A stretch of 64,000 nucleotides of DNA from Ferrimonas balearica DSM 9799 (GTDB lineage: Bacteria > Pseudomonadota > Gammaproteobacteria > Enterobacterales > Shewanellaceae). The notes below the pieces were generated by a model. That model saw nothing but the letters and a program-made list of their open reading frames with translations. It was not told the DNA's origin and searched no databases. The stretch is taken from positions 186,001 to 250,000 of the forward strand of contig NC_014541.1 of the NCBI RefSeq assembly GCF_000148645.1, written 5' to 3'. A program made the translations under genes and the position numbers. Below are positions 7,488 through 15,531 of the stretch, in pieces (positions within the stretch are counted from its first letter, which is position 1; the number at the start of each line of letters is the position of its first letter).

Positions 7488-7832
7488 TCAAACGATGGGG
7501 ATCACCCAGGGGAGTGCCTGTGGCGCATCCGGTACCGCCGGAACCACGGTGTTGATCGGTTGGCTTACCGGTCCCCATTGAGTGTGGGCACTGGAGACGG
7601 GCAACGCCGGACAAACCACGTGGCAGTGTGGATCGGCGCACTGGTTGTCCCACCCGGTACAGTCAGCCATACCGCTTTCACCCATAGGGTGATCGCACAG
7701 CATCGTCGCCTGTGATTCGGTATGGCTGAAACCGTTGGCTGACGATGCCATCACCTGGCCGATACTGAGCGTCAGTGTCAGCAGCAGAAGCAGCAAAGTG
7801 TGGGGCCAGCGCCGAGTGGAAGTTGTCATCAT
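7488..7832 (-). CDS. Small secreted Cys/His-rich protein under CueR control
   Basis: A protein of 114 residues (113 if the second ATG is used) with a signal peptide (MMTTSTRRWPHTLLLLLL..., cleavage near residue 29) and a short mature region holding five Cys (46, 58, 65, 70, 74) with nearby His and Met (MLCDHPMGESGM, CADPHCHVVC). This suggests copper binding, somewhat like small CopL-type proteins, but I cannot assign a family. The open frame runs to 7943, but the CueR promoter at 7840-7870 lies inside that extension, so translation must begin at 7832 or 7829. The start is then at or within a few bases of the transcript's 5' end. Confidence 0.7.
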   Translation of the reverse strand: MMTTSTRRWPHTLLLLLLTLTLSIGQVMASSANGFSHTESQATMLCDHPMGESGMADCTGWDNQCADPHCHVVCPALPVSSAHTQWGPVSQPINTVVPAVPDAPQALPWVIPIV

Positions 7833-7839
7833 GGTGGCA

Positions 7840-7870
7840 AGCTTAAGCTCTCCTCCAACGGGAGACTCAA
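7840..7870 (-). promoter_or_regulatory. CueR-type promoter/operator of the Cys/His-rich gene
   Basis: On the minus strand, TTGAGT (-35, 7865-7870) and TAAGCT (-10, 7840-7845) are separated by 19 bp, the stretched spacing of MerR-family targets. The spacer holds the imperfect palindrome CTCCCGTTGGAGGAG. The same layout occurs before copA at 10380-10410. Confidence 0.8.
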
Positions 7871-7880
7871 GCGCCAAATT

Positions 7881-7914
7881 GAAAAAAGATGGGTCAATGT
7901 GCCCATCTTTTTTC
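7881..7914 (-). terminator. Terminator after copA
   Basis: A 13-bp perfect stem GAAAAAAGATGGG/CCCATCTTTTTTC with an 8-base loop lies 29 bp past the copA stop. It is A/T-rich on both sides, so it could act in both directions. It isolates copA from the next CueR promoter. Confidence 0.9.
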
Positions 7915-7942
7915 TCTTGAGTGTCACCCGGAGCGGTGACCA

Positions 7943-10348
7943 TTAGCGGCGCGGCGTAAACCAGCGCAACCGGTTGGCGTTGGTGACCACCGTCAGCGAA
8001 GAGAGCGCCATGGCAGCGCCTGCCACCACCGGGTTGAGCAGGGTGCCCGTCAGGGGGTAGAGCACCCCGGCTGCGATGGGGATCCCCAGGCTGTTGTAGA
8101 TAAAGGCGCCAAACAGATTCTGCTTGATGTTGCGCAGTGTCGCCCTGGACAGGGCGATGGCATCGGCAACGCCATGCAGTGAGGAGCGGATCAGGATGAT
8201 GTCAGCCGAGGCTTTGGCGATGTCGGTACCGGAGCCAATGGCAAAGCCAACATCCGCCTGGGCCAGCGCCGGGGCATCATTGATGCCGTCACCGGCCATG
8301 GCGACCTTGTCACCGGATTGCTGCAGCGACGTCAGTATCCGCACCTTATCTTCCGGACGCATCTGCGCTTCGAACTGGTCGATGCCCAGCTGGCGGGCTA
8401 CGGCGGCCGCCGTATCCGGGTGATCCCCGGTCAGCATCACCACTTTGATGCCCTGTCTGTGCAGCCGTTCGATGGCGCTTCCGGCGTCTTCGCGGATCGG
8501 GTCAGCGATCGCCAGCACCCCTTGAAGCTGACCTTCTGCCGCCAGATAAACCGGGGTTTTTCCCTCACTGGCCAGTCGTGCAACCTCGGCGTCCAGAGGC
8601 CGGGTATCCACTTGCCATTGGGTCATCATGGCATGGTTGCCCAGGATAAGATGCTGGCCGTCGACCTGTCCCTCCACACCCAATCCGGTGTGGGCCTCGA
8701 ACGCATCGAGTGGGGGCAGCTTCTCCTTCTGGGCGGCCCGCAGAATGGCCTCCGCCAGAGGGTGTTCCGAGCCTTGTTCCAGCGCCGCTGCCTGGATCAG
8801 CAGGCGAGGGGATTCGATGCCGGGTACCGGAATTTGGTCAGTGACCGAAGGGCGCCCTTCGGTCAGGGTGCCGGTTTTGTCGACCACCAGCGCAGTGAGG
8901 TCGGTGGCGGTTTGCAGGGCGCTTCCCTCCCGCACCAGCAACCCCAGTTGCGCGGCCTTGCCCACACCGTTAATCACCGACATTGGGGTCGCCAATCCCA
9001 GTGCACAGGGGCAGGCGATGATCAGCACCGTGGTCAGCACCACCAGTGCGTGGCTCAGGCGCGGGTCCGGCCCCCACAGGAACCAGACGGTGGCGCTGAG
9101 CAGCGCGATCACAACCACGGCAGGCACAAACACCGCAGAGATGCGATTAGCCAGATTGGCGATGGGGAGCTTGCTGCTTTGAGCGTGACGCACCAGCTCG
9201 ATGATCTGAGCCAGGGCGGTATCGGCGCCAACCCGCTGCGCGCTCATGATCAGGCTGCCCTGTTTGTTCAGGGTGCCTGCGCTGAGATCACCGCCGGGGA
9301 CTTTCTCTACCGGCATCGGCTCGCCGGTGAGCATCGATTCGTCCACCAATGAGCGGCCCTCCAGCACAACCCCATCGACGGGCACCTGTTCGCCGGGGCG
9401 CAGCCGCAACTGGTCGCCAGCCTGAACCAGACGAATGGGGATGTCCTGCTCTTCACCATCCCGAATCACCCGGGCGGTTTTCGGGCGCAGCGCCATCAAC
9501 TGACGCAGTGCGGTGTTGGTTTTGCTTTTGGCCCGATGCTCCAGCGCCTGGCCGAGGTTAATCAGGCCGATGATCATGGCGGAGGCTTCAAAGTAGAGGT
9601 GGCGGCTGGCGGCCGGAAACGCTTCCGGCATCAGGACGACCCCCATACTGAACAGCCAGGCGGTGCCGGTGCCGAGGGCAATCAAGGTGTCCATGGTGGC
9701 GCTGCCATGCTTCAGCGCTTGCCAGGCGCCCCGGAAGTAGTGGCCTCCGGCATAAATCATCATCACCAGGGTCAAGGCCCCGGCACTGCCCCAAAGCCAC
9801 TGATCGGTCCAACTCTCGACCGTCATGCCATCGACCCAGCCCCACACCATCATCAGTAAGCCCAATGTCAGGGCCAGCGCGCTTTGCATCATCTGCTGCC
9901 GAAAGCCGGTGAGGTGCTCGGCGTCCGCTTCGGTCGGGTCCGTTTCCTGAAGCTCGCCGGGGTAACCGATGGACGCCAATGCCTCCAATGCGTTGGCTAA
10001 GTCGTAATGGCCGGTGAGCAGAACGGTTTTCTCTGCCAGGTTGACCTGCACCTGAGCCATGCCGGGCAGAGCACGGAGAGCGCCTTCAATCTTGCTGACG
10101 CAGCCGGCACAGCGCATCCCCGGGACGGCAATGGTCTCCCGGTTTTCCACCTGAAGTTGGGCAGGGTAGCCGATGGCATCCAGGGCACGGATAAGGTGGG
10201 CGGGCTCAGCTTCGCCGGTCACCTCAACACTCTGGTCCGCCAGATTGACCTGAACACCACTGACGCCGGCGATCGGCGTTAACGCCGCTTCAATTTTGCT
10301 GACGCAGGAGGCGCATCGCGCGCCTTCGATTCGCAGTTGGGTAGTCAT
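7943..10348 (-). CDS. copA: CopA, Cu(I)-exporting P1B-type ATPase
   Basis: An 801-residue inner-membrane copper pump. Two N-terminal heavy-metal domains carry CASC (Cys12, Cys15) and CAGC (Cys80, Cys83). Further along are the CPC ion-channel motif in IACPCALGLATP (about residue 446), the phosphorylation loop DKTGTLTEG (about 489), the SEHPLAEA His-Pro motif and the GDGINDAPALAQADVG hinge. All catalytic signatures are intact and the length is typical for CopA. The open frame extends to 10396, but the CueR promoter's -10 element (10380-10385) makes ATG 10348, behind GAGAG, the true start. Confidence 0.97.
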   Translation of the reverse strand: MTTQLRIEGARCASCVSKIEAALTPIAGVSGVQVNLADQSVEVTGEAEPAHLIRALDAIGYPAQLQVENRETIAVPGMRCAGCVSKIEGALRALPGMAQVQVNLAEKTVLLTGHYDLANALEALASIGYPGELQETDPTEADAEHLTGFRQQMMQSALALTLGLLMMVWGWVDGMTVESWTDQWLWGSAGALTLVMMIYAGGHYFRGAWQALKHGSATMDTLIALGTGTAWLFSMGVVLMPEAFPAASRHLYFEASAMIIGLINLGQALEHRAKSKTNTALRQLMALRPKTARVIRDGEEQDIPIRLVQAGDQLRLRPGEQVPVDGVVLEGRSLVDESMLTGEPMPVEKVPGGDLSAGTLNKQGSLIMSAQRVGADTALAQIIELVRHAQSSKLPIANLANRISAVFVPAVVVIALLSATVWFLWGPDPRLSHALVVLTTVLIIACPCALGLATPMSVINGVGKAAQLGLLVREGSALQTATDLTALVVDKTGTLTEGRPSVTDQIPVPGIESPRLLIQAAALEQGSEHPLAEAILRAAQKEKLPPLDAFEAHTGLGVEGQVDGQHLILGNHAMMTQWQVDTRPLDAEVARLASEGKTPVYLAAEGQLQGVLAIADPIREDAGSAIERLHRQGIKVVMLTGDHPDTAAAVARQLGIDQFEAQMRPEDKVRILTSLQQSGDKVAMAGDGINDAPALAQADVGFAIGSGTDIAKASADIILIRSSLHGVADAIALSRATLRNIKQNLFGAFIYNSLGIPIAAGVLYPLTGTLLNPVVAGAAMALSSLTVVTNANRLRWFTPRR

Positions 10349-10379
10349 CACTGCACTCTCATGGAGACGGGGTAGGTTC

Positions 10380-10410
10380 AGGCTAAAGTCTCCCACAAGG
10401 GGAGAGTCAA
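10380..10410 (-). promoter_or_regulatory. CueR operator/promoter of copA
   Basis: On the minus strand, TTGACT (-35, 10405-10410) and TAGCCT (-10, 10380-10385) are exactly 19 bp apart. The spacer is the near-perfect palindrome CTCCCCTTGTGGGAG, closely like the E. coli copA CueR site. This supports copper induction by the cueR product. Confidence 0.92.
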
Positions 10411-10423
10411 GCGGGCGCTGAAC

Positions 10424-10846
10424 TCAGAGAAACTGCGCCTCGGGCAGCAGAATCACCTCGAACCGTTCCATAAACAGGGGCTCGTCATCCTGCATCAGAA
10501 AGATCACCCACTCCCCGGGCAGCAGCTCCTCCTGAAATTCAAACTCCCACACCACGGTATTGGGCTGACCCGGTTGCAGGTATTGGGTCCAGCCGCTGGC
10601 TTCATGACCCAACGGGGGCATTGGCGGGTGCTGTACCACCACCTGAAGGGGGCGGCTCTGGTCCCAGTCCGGTTCCGGCAGGAACCGAAAACCGAACAGG
10701 GTGCCGAGCTTGGCGGGCACCCGCTCAGACGCCAGCAGCAGCGGCGCGTCATGGTTGTCGTTGGCAAACAAGCCTTTCTCCACCACTTCGGCGGAGGCGA
10801 TTGCACTGATCAGCAGTGCCAATAATGCGACAAAAGTGCGGGGCAT
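10424..10846 (-). CDS. DUF3859 exported protein
   Basis: A 140-residue protein with a signal peptide (cleavage after AIASA) and a mature domain starting EVVEKGLFA, with GTLFGFRF and a C-terminal WxFxxxEELLPGEWVIFLM segment, the usual DUF3859 layout. The family is periplasmic and uncharacterised. The gene ends just before the copA promoter, so it is a separate upstream unit on the same strand; no CueR site is seen before it. Confidence 0.75.
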   Translation of the reverse strand: MPRTFVALLALLISAIASAEVVEKGLFANDNHDAPLLLASERVPAKLGTLFGFRFLPEPDWDQSRPLQVVVQHPPMPPLGHEASGWTQYLQPGQPNTVVWEFEFQEELLPGEWVIFLMQDDEPLFMERFEVILLPEAQFL

Positions 10847-10954
10847 CCGGTCTCCACTGGAAACGGGTTTCCCCTTGAGCTTAGGTGATCGTCAACCGGG
10901 GCGTCATCGTTTAAGCTCAGCCCTAATCGACGGCATAACTGCTTGGAGCACTGC

Positions 10955-11644
10955 ATGATTGATTTGCACTACTGGCCCACGCCCAATGGCCACAAGATCA
11001 CCCTGTTTCTGGAGGAGGCGGGACTGGAGTACCGCATCATTCCGGTCAATATCGGCGCCGGAGACCAGTTTAAGCCGGAGTTTTTGGCGATCTCCCCCAA
11101 CAACCGGATGCCGGCCATTGTGGACCACGCCCCGAATGACGGTGGCGCACCGCTGTCGGTGTTTGAGTCCGGTGCCATTCTGGAATACCTGGCGGACAAA
11201 GTGGGGCAGTTTCTGCCGAAGCTGACCCGCCCCCGGATGGAGGTGCTGCAGTGGCTGTACTGGCAGATGGGCGGGCTGGGACCGATGGCGGGCCAGAACC
11301 ACCACTTCAATCACTATGCCCCGGAGGTGATCCCTTACGCCCAGCAGCGCTACATCAAAGAGACGGCGCGGTTGTATGGGGTGCTGGATAAGCAGCTGGA
11401 AGGCAAAGAGTACGTGGCGGGCGAATATTCCATTGCGGATATGGCGATCTTCCCCTGGGCCAAACTCTGGGAGGGGCAGGGCCAGGATCTGAGCCAGTTC
11501 CCCAATATGGCGGCGTGGCTGGCGCGGATCGATGCGCGACCTGCGGTGCAGAAAGCCTATGCGGTGGCGGAACAGATTCAGGATGCCAAGCCCGCGAATG
11601 AACTGTCGGAAGAGGACAAGAAGCGCTTGTTCAACCTCGACTGA
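10955..11644 (+). CDS. yfcG: YfcG-type glutathione S-transferase / disulfide-bond oxidoreductase
   Basis: A 229-residue cytosolic GST of the Nu class, which reduces disulfides using two bound glutathiones. The N-terminal thioredoxin-fold domain starts MIDLHYWPTPNGHKITLFLE, with the family's TPNG in place of a catalytic Cys or Tyr, then SPNNRMPAIVD (cis-Pro) and FESGAILEYLADK (glutathione gamma-Glu binding). The helical domain carries YSIADMAIFPW. ATG 10955 is chosen behind TTGGAG with 6-base spacing; the upstream in-frame TTG is part of that site. It is divergent from the DUF3859 gene. Confidence 0.92.
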   Translation: MIDLHYWPTPNGHKITLFLEEAGLEYRIIPVNIGAGDQFKPEFLAISPNNRMPAIVDHAPNDGGAPLSVFESGAILEYLADKVGQFLPKLTRPRMEVLQWLYWQMGGLGPMAGQNHHFNHYAPEVIPYAQQRYIKETARLYGVLDKQLEGKEYVAGEYSIADMAIFPWAKLWEGQGQDLSQFPNMAAWLARIDARPAVQKAYAVAEQIQDAKPANELSEEDKKRLFNLD

Positions 11645-11646
11645 GA

Positions 11647-11676
11647 AAAAAGGGAGCGCCAAAGCGCTCCCTTTTT
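11647..11676. terminator. Bidirectional terminator between the GST and lipoprotein genes
   Basis: The stem AAAAAGGGAGCGC/GCGCTCCCTTTTT with a CAAA loop lies between two convergent stops and has A and T runs on both flanks. Confidence 0.93.
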
Positions 11677-11682
11677 GATGGA

Positions 11683-12018
11683 TCACTGCTTCTCCAGCAG
11701 TTCCTCGGCTTCCTTCTTGGCCTCTTCGGTCATCTCTTCGGCCTGCACTTTGGCTTCATCGACGGCGTCCTGGGCCGCGCCTTTGGCGTCTTCATACGCG
11801 TCGTTGGCGGCGTCCTTGGCGTCGTTGTAGGCATCATCCGCCTGTGCTTTGGCTTCATCCAGCGCGTCATTGGCCGCTTGCTGGGCATCGTCCTTCATCT
11901 GCTCGGCTTTGGCCGCAGCCTTGTCCATCGCGTCCTGAAGATCCTCTTTATTCTGTTCGCTGCAGGCAGTCAGACCCATCAGGATCAGCGCTGCCATCAC
12001 CGAGATCCGTGCTTTCAT
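11683..12018 (-). CDS. Ala/Asp/Lys-repeat helical lipoprotein
   Basis: A 111-residue lipoprotein with lipobox LTAC (Cys19). The mature part is a single long predicted helix made of imperfect 7- to 11-residue repeats such as AANDAYEDAKG, AYNDAKDA and DAVDEAKVQAEE. It contains no aromatic core or Cys after the lipidation site. It looks like LEA-like or apolipoprotein-like amphipathic proteins and may lie along the membrane or peptidoglycan as Lpp-like proteins do; this is inferred. It is monocistronic. Confidence 0.75.
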   Translation of the reverse strand: MKARISVMAALILMGLTACSEQNKEDLQDAMDKAAAKAEQMKDDAQQAANDALDEAKAQADDAYNDAKDAANDAYEDAKGAAQDAVDEAKVQAEEMTEEAKKEAEELLEKQ

Positions 12019-12156
12019 TGCAAGTCCTCATACATGGGCAACCCGGCATGTGGCCGGCTTGGCGAGTGTAGCAGATCGGCCATTCATTGAAGCTGTTGGT
12101 TTAGATATCAATGGGGTACAGTCGATTTGATAACCAATCTTTCTAGGGAGTGGATG

Positions 12157-13077
12157 ATGTTTGGTAGCGAAATTGTCGCGCTGGTGCTGGTTGGCCTGGC
12201 GGTGATTCTGGTGGCCACCGGGGTCAAGATGGTGCCGCAGGGGTTCCAGTACACGGTGGAACGGTTTGGCAAGTTCACCCGCACGTTGTCGCCCGGACTG
12301 AACCTGATCGTGCCGCTGGTGGACACCATCGGCAAGAAACAGAACATGATGGAGCAGGTGCTCGACATCATGCCGCAGGAGGTGATCTCCGCAGACAACG
12401 CCCAGGTCACCACCGATGCGGTCTGTTTCTACCAGGTGCAGGACCCGGTTCGCGCCTCTTACGAGGTGAACAACCTGGAACTGGCGATGCAGAACCTGGT
12501 GATGACCAACATCCGTGCGGTGCTGGGGGCGATGGAGCTGGATGAGATGCTCTCCAACCGCGACCGCATCAACGCTGAGCTGCTGATTAAGGTGGACGAA
12601 GCCACCGATCCCTGGGGCGTCAAAGTCACCCGCATCGAGATTCGGGACATCAGCCCGCCCCGCGACCTGGTGGACGCCATGGCCCGCCAGATGAAAGCGG
12701 AACGGGAAAAGCGCGCCGCCATTCTGGAAGCGGAAGGGGAGCGTGAAGCGGCCATTAAGGTAGCGGAGGGCGAGAAGCAATCCGCCATCCTCAAAGCGGA
12801 AGGTCAGCTCGAGGCGGCCAAGCGTGAGGCGGAAGCGCGGGAGCGTCTGGCCGAAGCGGAAGCGGCCGCCACCACCATGGTGTCCAAAGCGATCGCTGAA
12901 GGGGATATGCAGGCCATAAACTATTTTGTGGCGCAGAAGTACGTGGAAGCCGTTAAAGAGGTGGCCTCGGCGGAAAACAGCAAGCTGGTGATGATGCCAC
13001 TGGAGGCGGGCAACCTGATCGGCGCCGTTGGCGGCATCAGTGAGTTGCTGAAAGAGACCGGAAAAAGGAGCGTCTGA
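12157..13077 (+). CDS. qmcA: QmcA-type SPFH/band 7 membrane protein
   Basis: A 306-residue stomatin-like protein of membrane microdomains. It has one N-terminal helix (about residues 4-22), the SPFH/PHB domain ([19 protein letters not shown] through [14 protein letters not shown]) and a long Glu/Ala-rich coiled coil (about residues 175-245). QmcA proteins form cage-like oligomers and often work with FtsH or NfeD partners. Two adjacent ATGs (12154, 12157) follow AGGGAG; 12157 has the better spacing. The stop overlaps the nfeD start (TGATG), so the pair is coupled. Confidence 0.92.
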   Translation: MFGSEIVALVLVGLAVILVATGVKMVPQGFQYTVERFGKFTRTLSPGLNLIVPLVDTIGKKQNMMEQVLDIMPQEVISADNAQVTTDAVCFYQVQDPVRASYEVNNLELAMQNLVMTNIRAVLGAMELDEMLSNRDRINAELLIKVDEATDPWGVKVTRIEIRDISPPRDLVDAMARQMKAEREKRAAILEAEGEREAAIKVAEGEKQSAILKAEGQLEAAKREAEARERLAEAEAAATTMVSKAIAEGDMQAINYFVAQKYVEAVKEVASAENSKLVMMPLEAGNLIGAVGGISELLKETGKRSV

Positions 13078-13526
13078 TGGCGGTACTGGAAGCGCTGGAA
13101 GCCTGGCACTGGCTGGTGCTGGGGCTGATCCTGCTGGGATTGGAGGCGTTGGGCGCCGGCGGTTTTCTGCTGGGGGCGGCAGCGGCGGGCATCCTGTTGT
13201 CGTTGCTGATGTGGATCTGGCCGGAGATGGGCTGGTCGCTGCAGCTGATGGTGTTCGCCTTGAGCGCGGTGCTGTTCACCGTGATCTACTGGCGCGGCTT
13301 CCGCCGCTTTAACCAGGCCACTGAGCAGCCGCAACTGAATGATCGCGCTGCGCAGTTGGTGGGGCGGGTGCTGGTGCTGGAGCACGACCTGCTGCCTGGC
13401 GAGGGCAAGATCCAGGTTGGTGATACCCTGTGGCGGGCCCGCACCGAGCAGCCGTTGGCTGCCGGTTCCCGGGTAAGGATTGTGGCCAGTGAGGGGATGG
13501 TGCTGCAGCTGGAGGCGGCGCAATGA
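13077..13526 (+). CDS. NfeD-like short membrane protein
   Basis: A 149-residue partner of SPFH proteins. It has hydrophobic helices at about residues 12-30 and 33-78, then a C-terminal OB-fold (LNDRAAQLVGRVLVLEHDL, GEGKIQVGDTLWRAR, SRVRIVASEGMVLQLE), which is the short NfeD (YbbK-like) form lacking the ClpP-like protease domain. It overlaps qmcA by one base and the next gene by 4 bp (ATGA). It probably tethers or caps the QmcA assembly in the inner membrane. Confidence 0.9.
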   Translation: MAVLEALEAWHWLVLGLILLGLEALGAGGFLLGAAAAGILLSLLMWIWPEMGWSLQLMVFALSAVLFTVIYWRGFRRFNQATEQPQLNDRAAQLVGRVLVLEHDLLPGEGKIQVGDTLWRARTEQPLAAGSRVRIVASEGMVLQLEAAQ

Positions 13527-14533
13527 CGACCACCTTCCGCTTTCATGGCCATGGCACGGAGTACTTCAAGATCTGGATCGTTAACCTGGGGCTGACCCTG
13601 ATCACGCTGGGCTTCTACTCCCCCTGGGCTAAAGTGCGTAACCGCCAGTATCTGTACGGCCATACTGAGCTGGCTGGCCACCGTTTTGCCTACACCGCAG
13701 ACCCCCTCAAGATCCTCTATGGCCGCCTTCTGGCACTGCTTATCTTTGGGGCGTACCTGTTTGCGGGCATGAATCCGATGCTGAGCGCCATCATGGGTTT
13801 GGTGATGCTGTTCTTCTGGCCCTGGGCCATGACCCGGGGGCTGATGTTCAACGCCCGCTACAGTGAGTATCGTGGCATCCACTTCAGCTTCTCCGGCTCA
13901 GCGGTTGAGGTGTTTATCCTGTTCTTCCTGTTGCCACCCCTGACAGCTTTGACCCTGGGGCTGGTGTTGCCTTACCTGCTGGCGAAGCAGAAAGAGTTTG
14001 TGGTGGGCCATCACTGGTACGGCAAGCAGCAGTTTGAGCTGACGCTGCCGGCCGGGCCGGTCTACCTGTTCTGCCTGGTGGCGGGCACCCTGTTTCTGCT
14101 GTGTCTGTTTGCGGGCTTTTTCGGACTGGGGCTGGTGAGCACGCTGATGGATCTGGAGAACAACCCGCTGATGGTGCTGGCCGTTCTGGCGCCGTTCTAC
14201 CTGTTGGTTGTGGTGTTCTGGCCGCTGTTTAAAGCGGGCCTGATGGAGCTGGCACTTCGCCACAGCAAATTGGAATCGCTGACCTTCAGCTCCACCCTGC
14301 AGTGGTGGCGGATGAGCTGGATCCTGATCAGTAACCAGTTGGCGATCATCGCGACCCTCGGACTGTTTATCCCCTATGCCAAGGTGCGCTGGGCCCAGTA
14401 CCGGGCGGAAACCCTGAGCGTGGCACCGGCCACCGCACTGGATGAGATGGTGGCGCTGCAGGAGGAGGAGCTGGCCGCGGCGGGCGCCGAAGCCAGCGAG
14501 ATTTTTGACGTCGATTTGGCGCTGGGGCTGTGA
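13523..14533 (+). CDS. YjgN-like DUF898 polytopic membrane protein
   Basis: A 336-residue inner-membrane protein with the DUF898 signature near the N-terminus (FRFHGHGTEYFKIWIVN, FYSPWAKVRNRQYLYGHTEL) and an internal echo of it near the C-terminus (LGLFIPYAKVRWAQYRAETL). About six hydrophobic segments lie between. The role of YjgN is unknown. It starts 4 bp inside nfeD and its TGA overlaps the ATG of the peptidase gene, so the four genes from qmcA form one coupled operon. Confidence 0.88.
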   Translation: MTTTFRFHGHGTEYFKIWIVNLGLTLITLGFYSPWAKVRNRQYLYGHTELAGHRFAYTADPLKILYGRLLALLIFGAYLFAGMNPMLSAIMGLVMLFFWPWAMTRGLMFNARYSEYRGIHFSFSGSAVEVFILFFLLPPLTALTLGLVLPYLLAKQKEFVVGHHWYGKQQFELTLPAGPVYLFCLVAGTLFLLCLFAGFFGLGLVSTLMDLENNPLMVLAVLAPFYLLVVVFWPLFKAGLMELALRHSKLESLTFSSTLQWWRMSWILISNQLAIIATLGLFIPYAKVRWAQYRAETLSVAPATALDEMVALQEEELAAAGAEASEIFDVDLALGL

Positions 14534-15531
14534 TGCAACTGAGTGGACAGTGGTTGGATGGTCAACAGAGTCGCAGCGCTCACGGCGTGTTGCGGGTGGC
14601 CGCGGATGGCGCGCTGTATCGTGACGGGCAGGGCCAGCCCTTTGCTGAGCTGGCCGAACTGACCATACCGGCGCGGTTGGGCAGCATGCCGCGCACCCTG
14701 GTGTTGGCCAATGGCTGGCGCTTTGTCTGTGACCAGCACGAGGCGCTGGACCAACTGATGCAGAGACAGGGGCGCCAGGGCCTGCGTCTGGTGGACCGGA
14801 TGGAGCGCAGTGGCCGGGCGGTGTTGATTGGCACCCTGCTGGTGATCGGCGGCGCGTTTGGCGCCTACCAATACGGGGTGCCGGCATTGGCGCAATCTAC
14901 CGCTGAAGCGCTTCCTGATGACCTGCTCGACGAGATGTCACAACAGGCGCTGTATGAGTTGCCGTTAGACCGAAGCGAGTTGCCACTGGCCCGGCAGCAG
15001 CAGATCCGGGATGGGTTTGTCCGCTTGCTGCGCGCCAATGAGCTGAACCCTTCAGACTTCCGTCTGCACCTGCGCAGTGCGCCAAAAATTGGGCCCAACG
15101 CCTTTGCCCTGCCCAGTGGTGACATTGTGTTACTCGACCAGCTAGTGGCGCTGACTGACCACGACGATCAGTGGCTTGGGGTGCTGGCGCATGAGTTGGT
15201 GCATGTGGAGGCGCGGCATGGACTGCGCGGAGTGCTGCAGGGCGCCTACGGGGCGCTGCTGGTGACCCTGATGACCGGTGATGCCAGTGCCGCCACCGGC
15301 CCGCTGGTCGAGTTGCCGAGGATTCTGCTGGAGAGTGGCTATAGCCGGGATATGGAGCGCGAGGCCGATGCGCTTGGCGCTGAGATGCTGCGCCGGGCCG
15401 GAGGGGATCCGGCCCAGCTGGCGGTGATGTTTGAGCGACTGGCCGAACAGGGGAGCAGTGAGTTGCCGGGTTGGCTGCGCAGTCACCCTGACCACGATGA
15501 ACGGATCAAAGCCCTGCGCGAGTCCAACTAG
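14533..15531 (+). CDS. Membrane-anchored M48 family zinc metallopeptidase
   Basis: A 332-residue M48 peptidase. The N-terminal 90 residues are an unassigned domain, followed by a hydrophobic helix near residue 98 (AVLIGTLLVIGGAFGAY) and a periplasmic catalytic domain. The zinc motif HELVH lies at about residue 220 (LAHELVHVEARHG), and the third ligand Glu is in SRDMEREADALGAEML. The protein resembles DUF898-linked M48 proteases and, more distantly, HtpX/BepA. ATG 14533 overlaps the yjgN stop; the GTG at 14530 is also possible. It overlaps the convergent DTW gene by 4 bp at the stop codons. Confidence 0.88.
   Translation: MQLSGQWLDGQQSRSAHGVLRVAADGALYRDGQGQPFAELAELTIPARLGSMPRTLVLANGWRFVCDQHEALDQLMQRQGRQGLRLVDRMERSGRAVLIGTLLVIGGAFGAYQYGVPALAQSTAEALPDDLLDEMSQQALYELPLDRSELPLARQQQIRDGFVRLLRANELNPSDFRLHLRSAPKIGPNAFALPSGDIVLLDQLVALTDHDDQWLGVLAHELVHVEARHGLRGVLQGAYGALLVTLMTGDASAATGPLVELPRILLESGYSRDMEREADALGAEMLRRAGGDPAQLAVMFERLAEQGSSELPGWLRSHPDHDERIKALRESN

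Noticed and set aside
10349-10396. Upstream extension of copA to 10396
   Set aside because: The -10 element of the CueR promoter lies within it, so it cannot be translated from that promoter.
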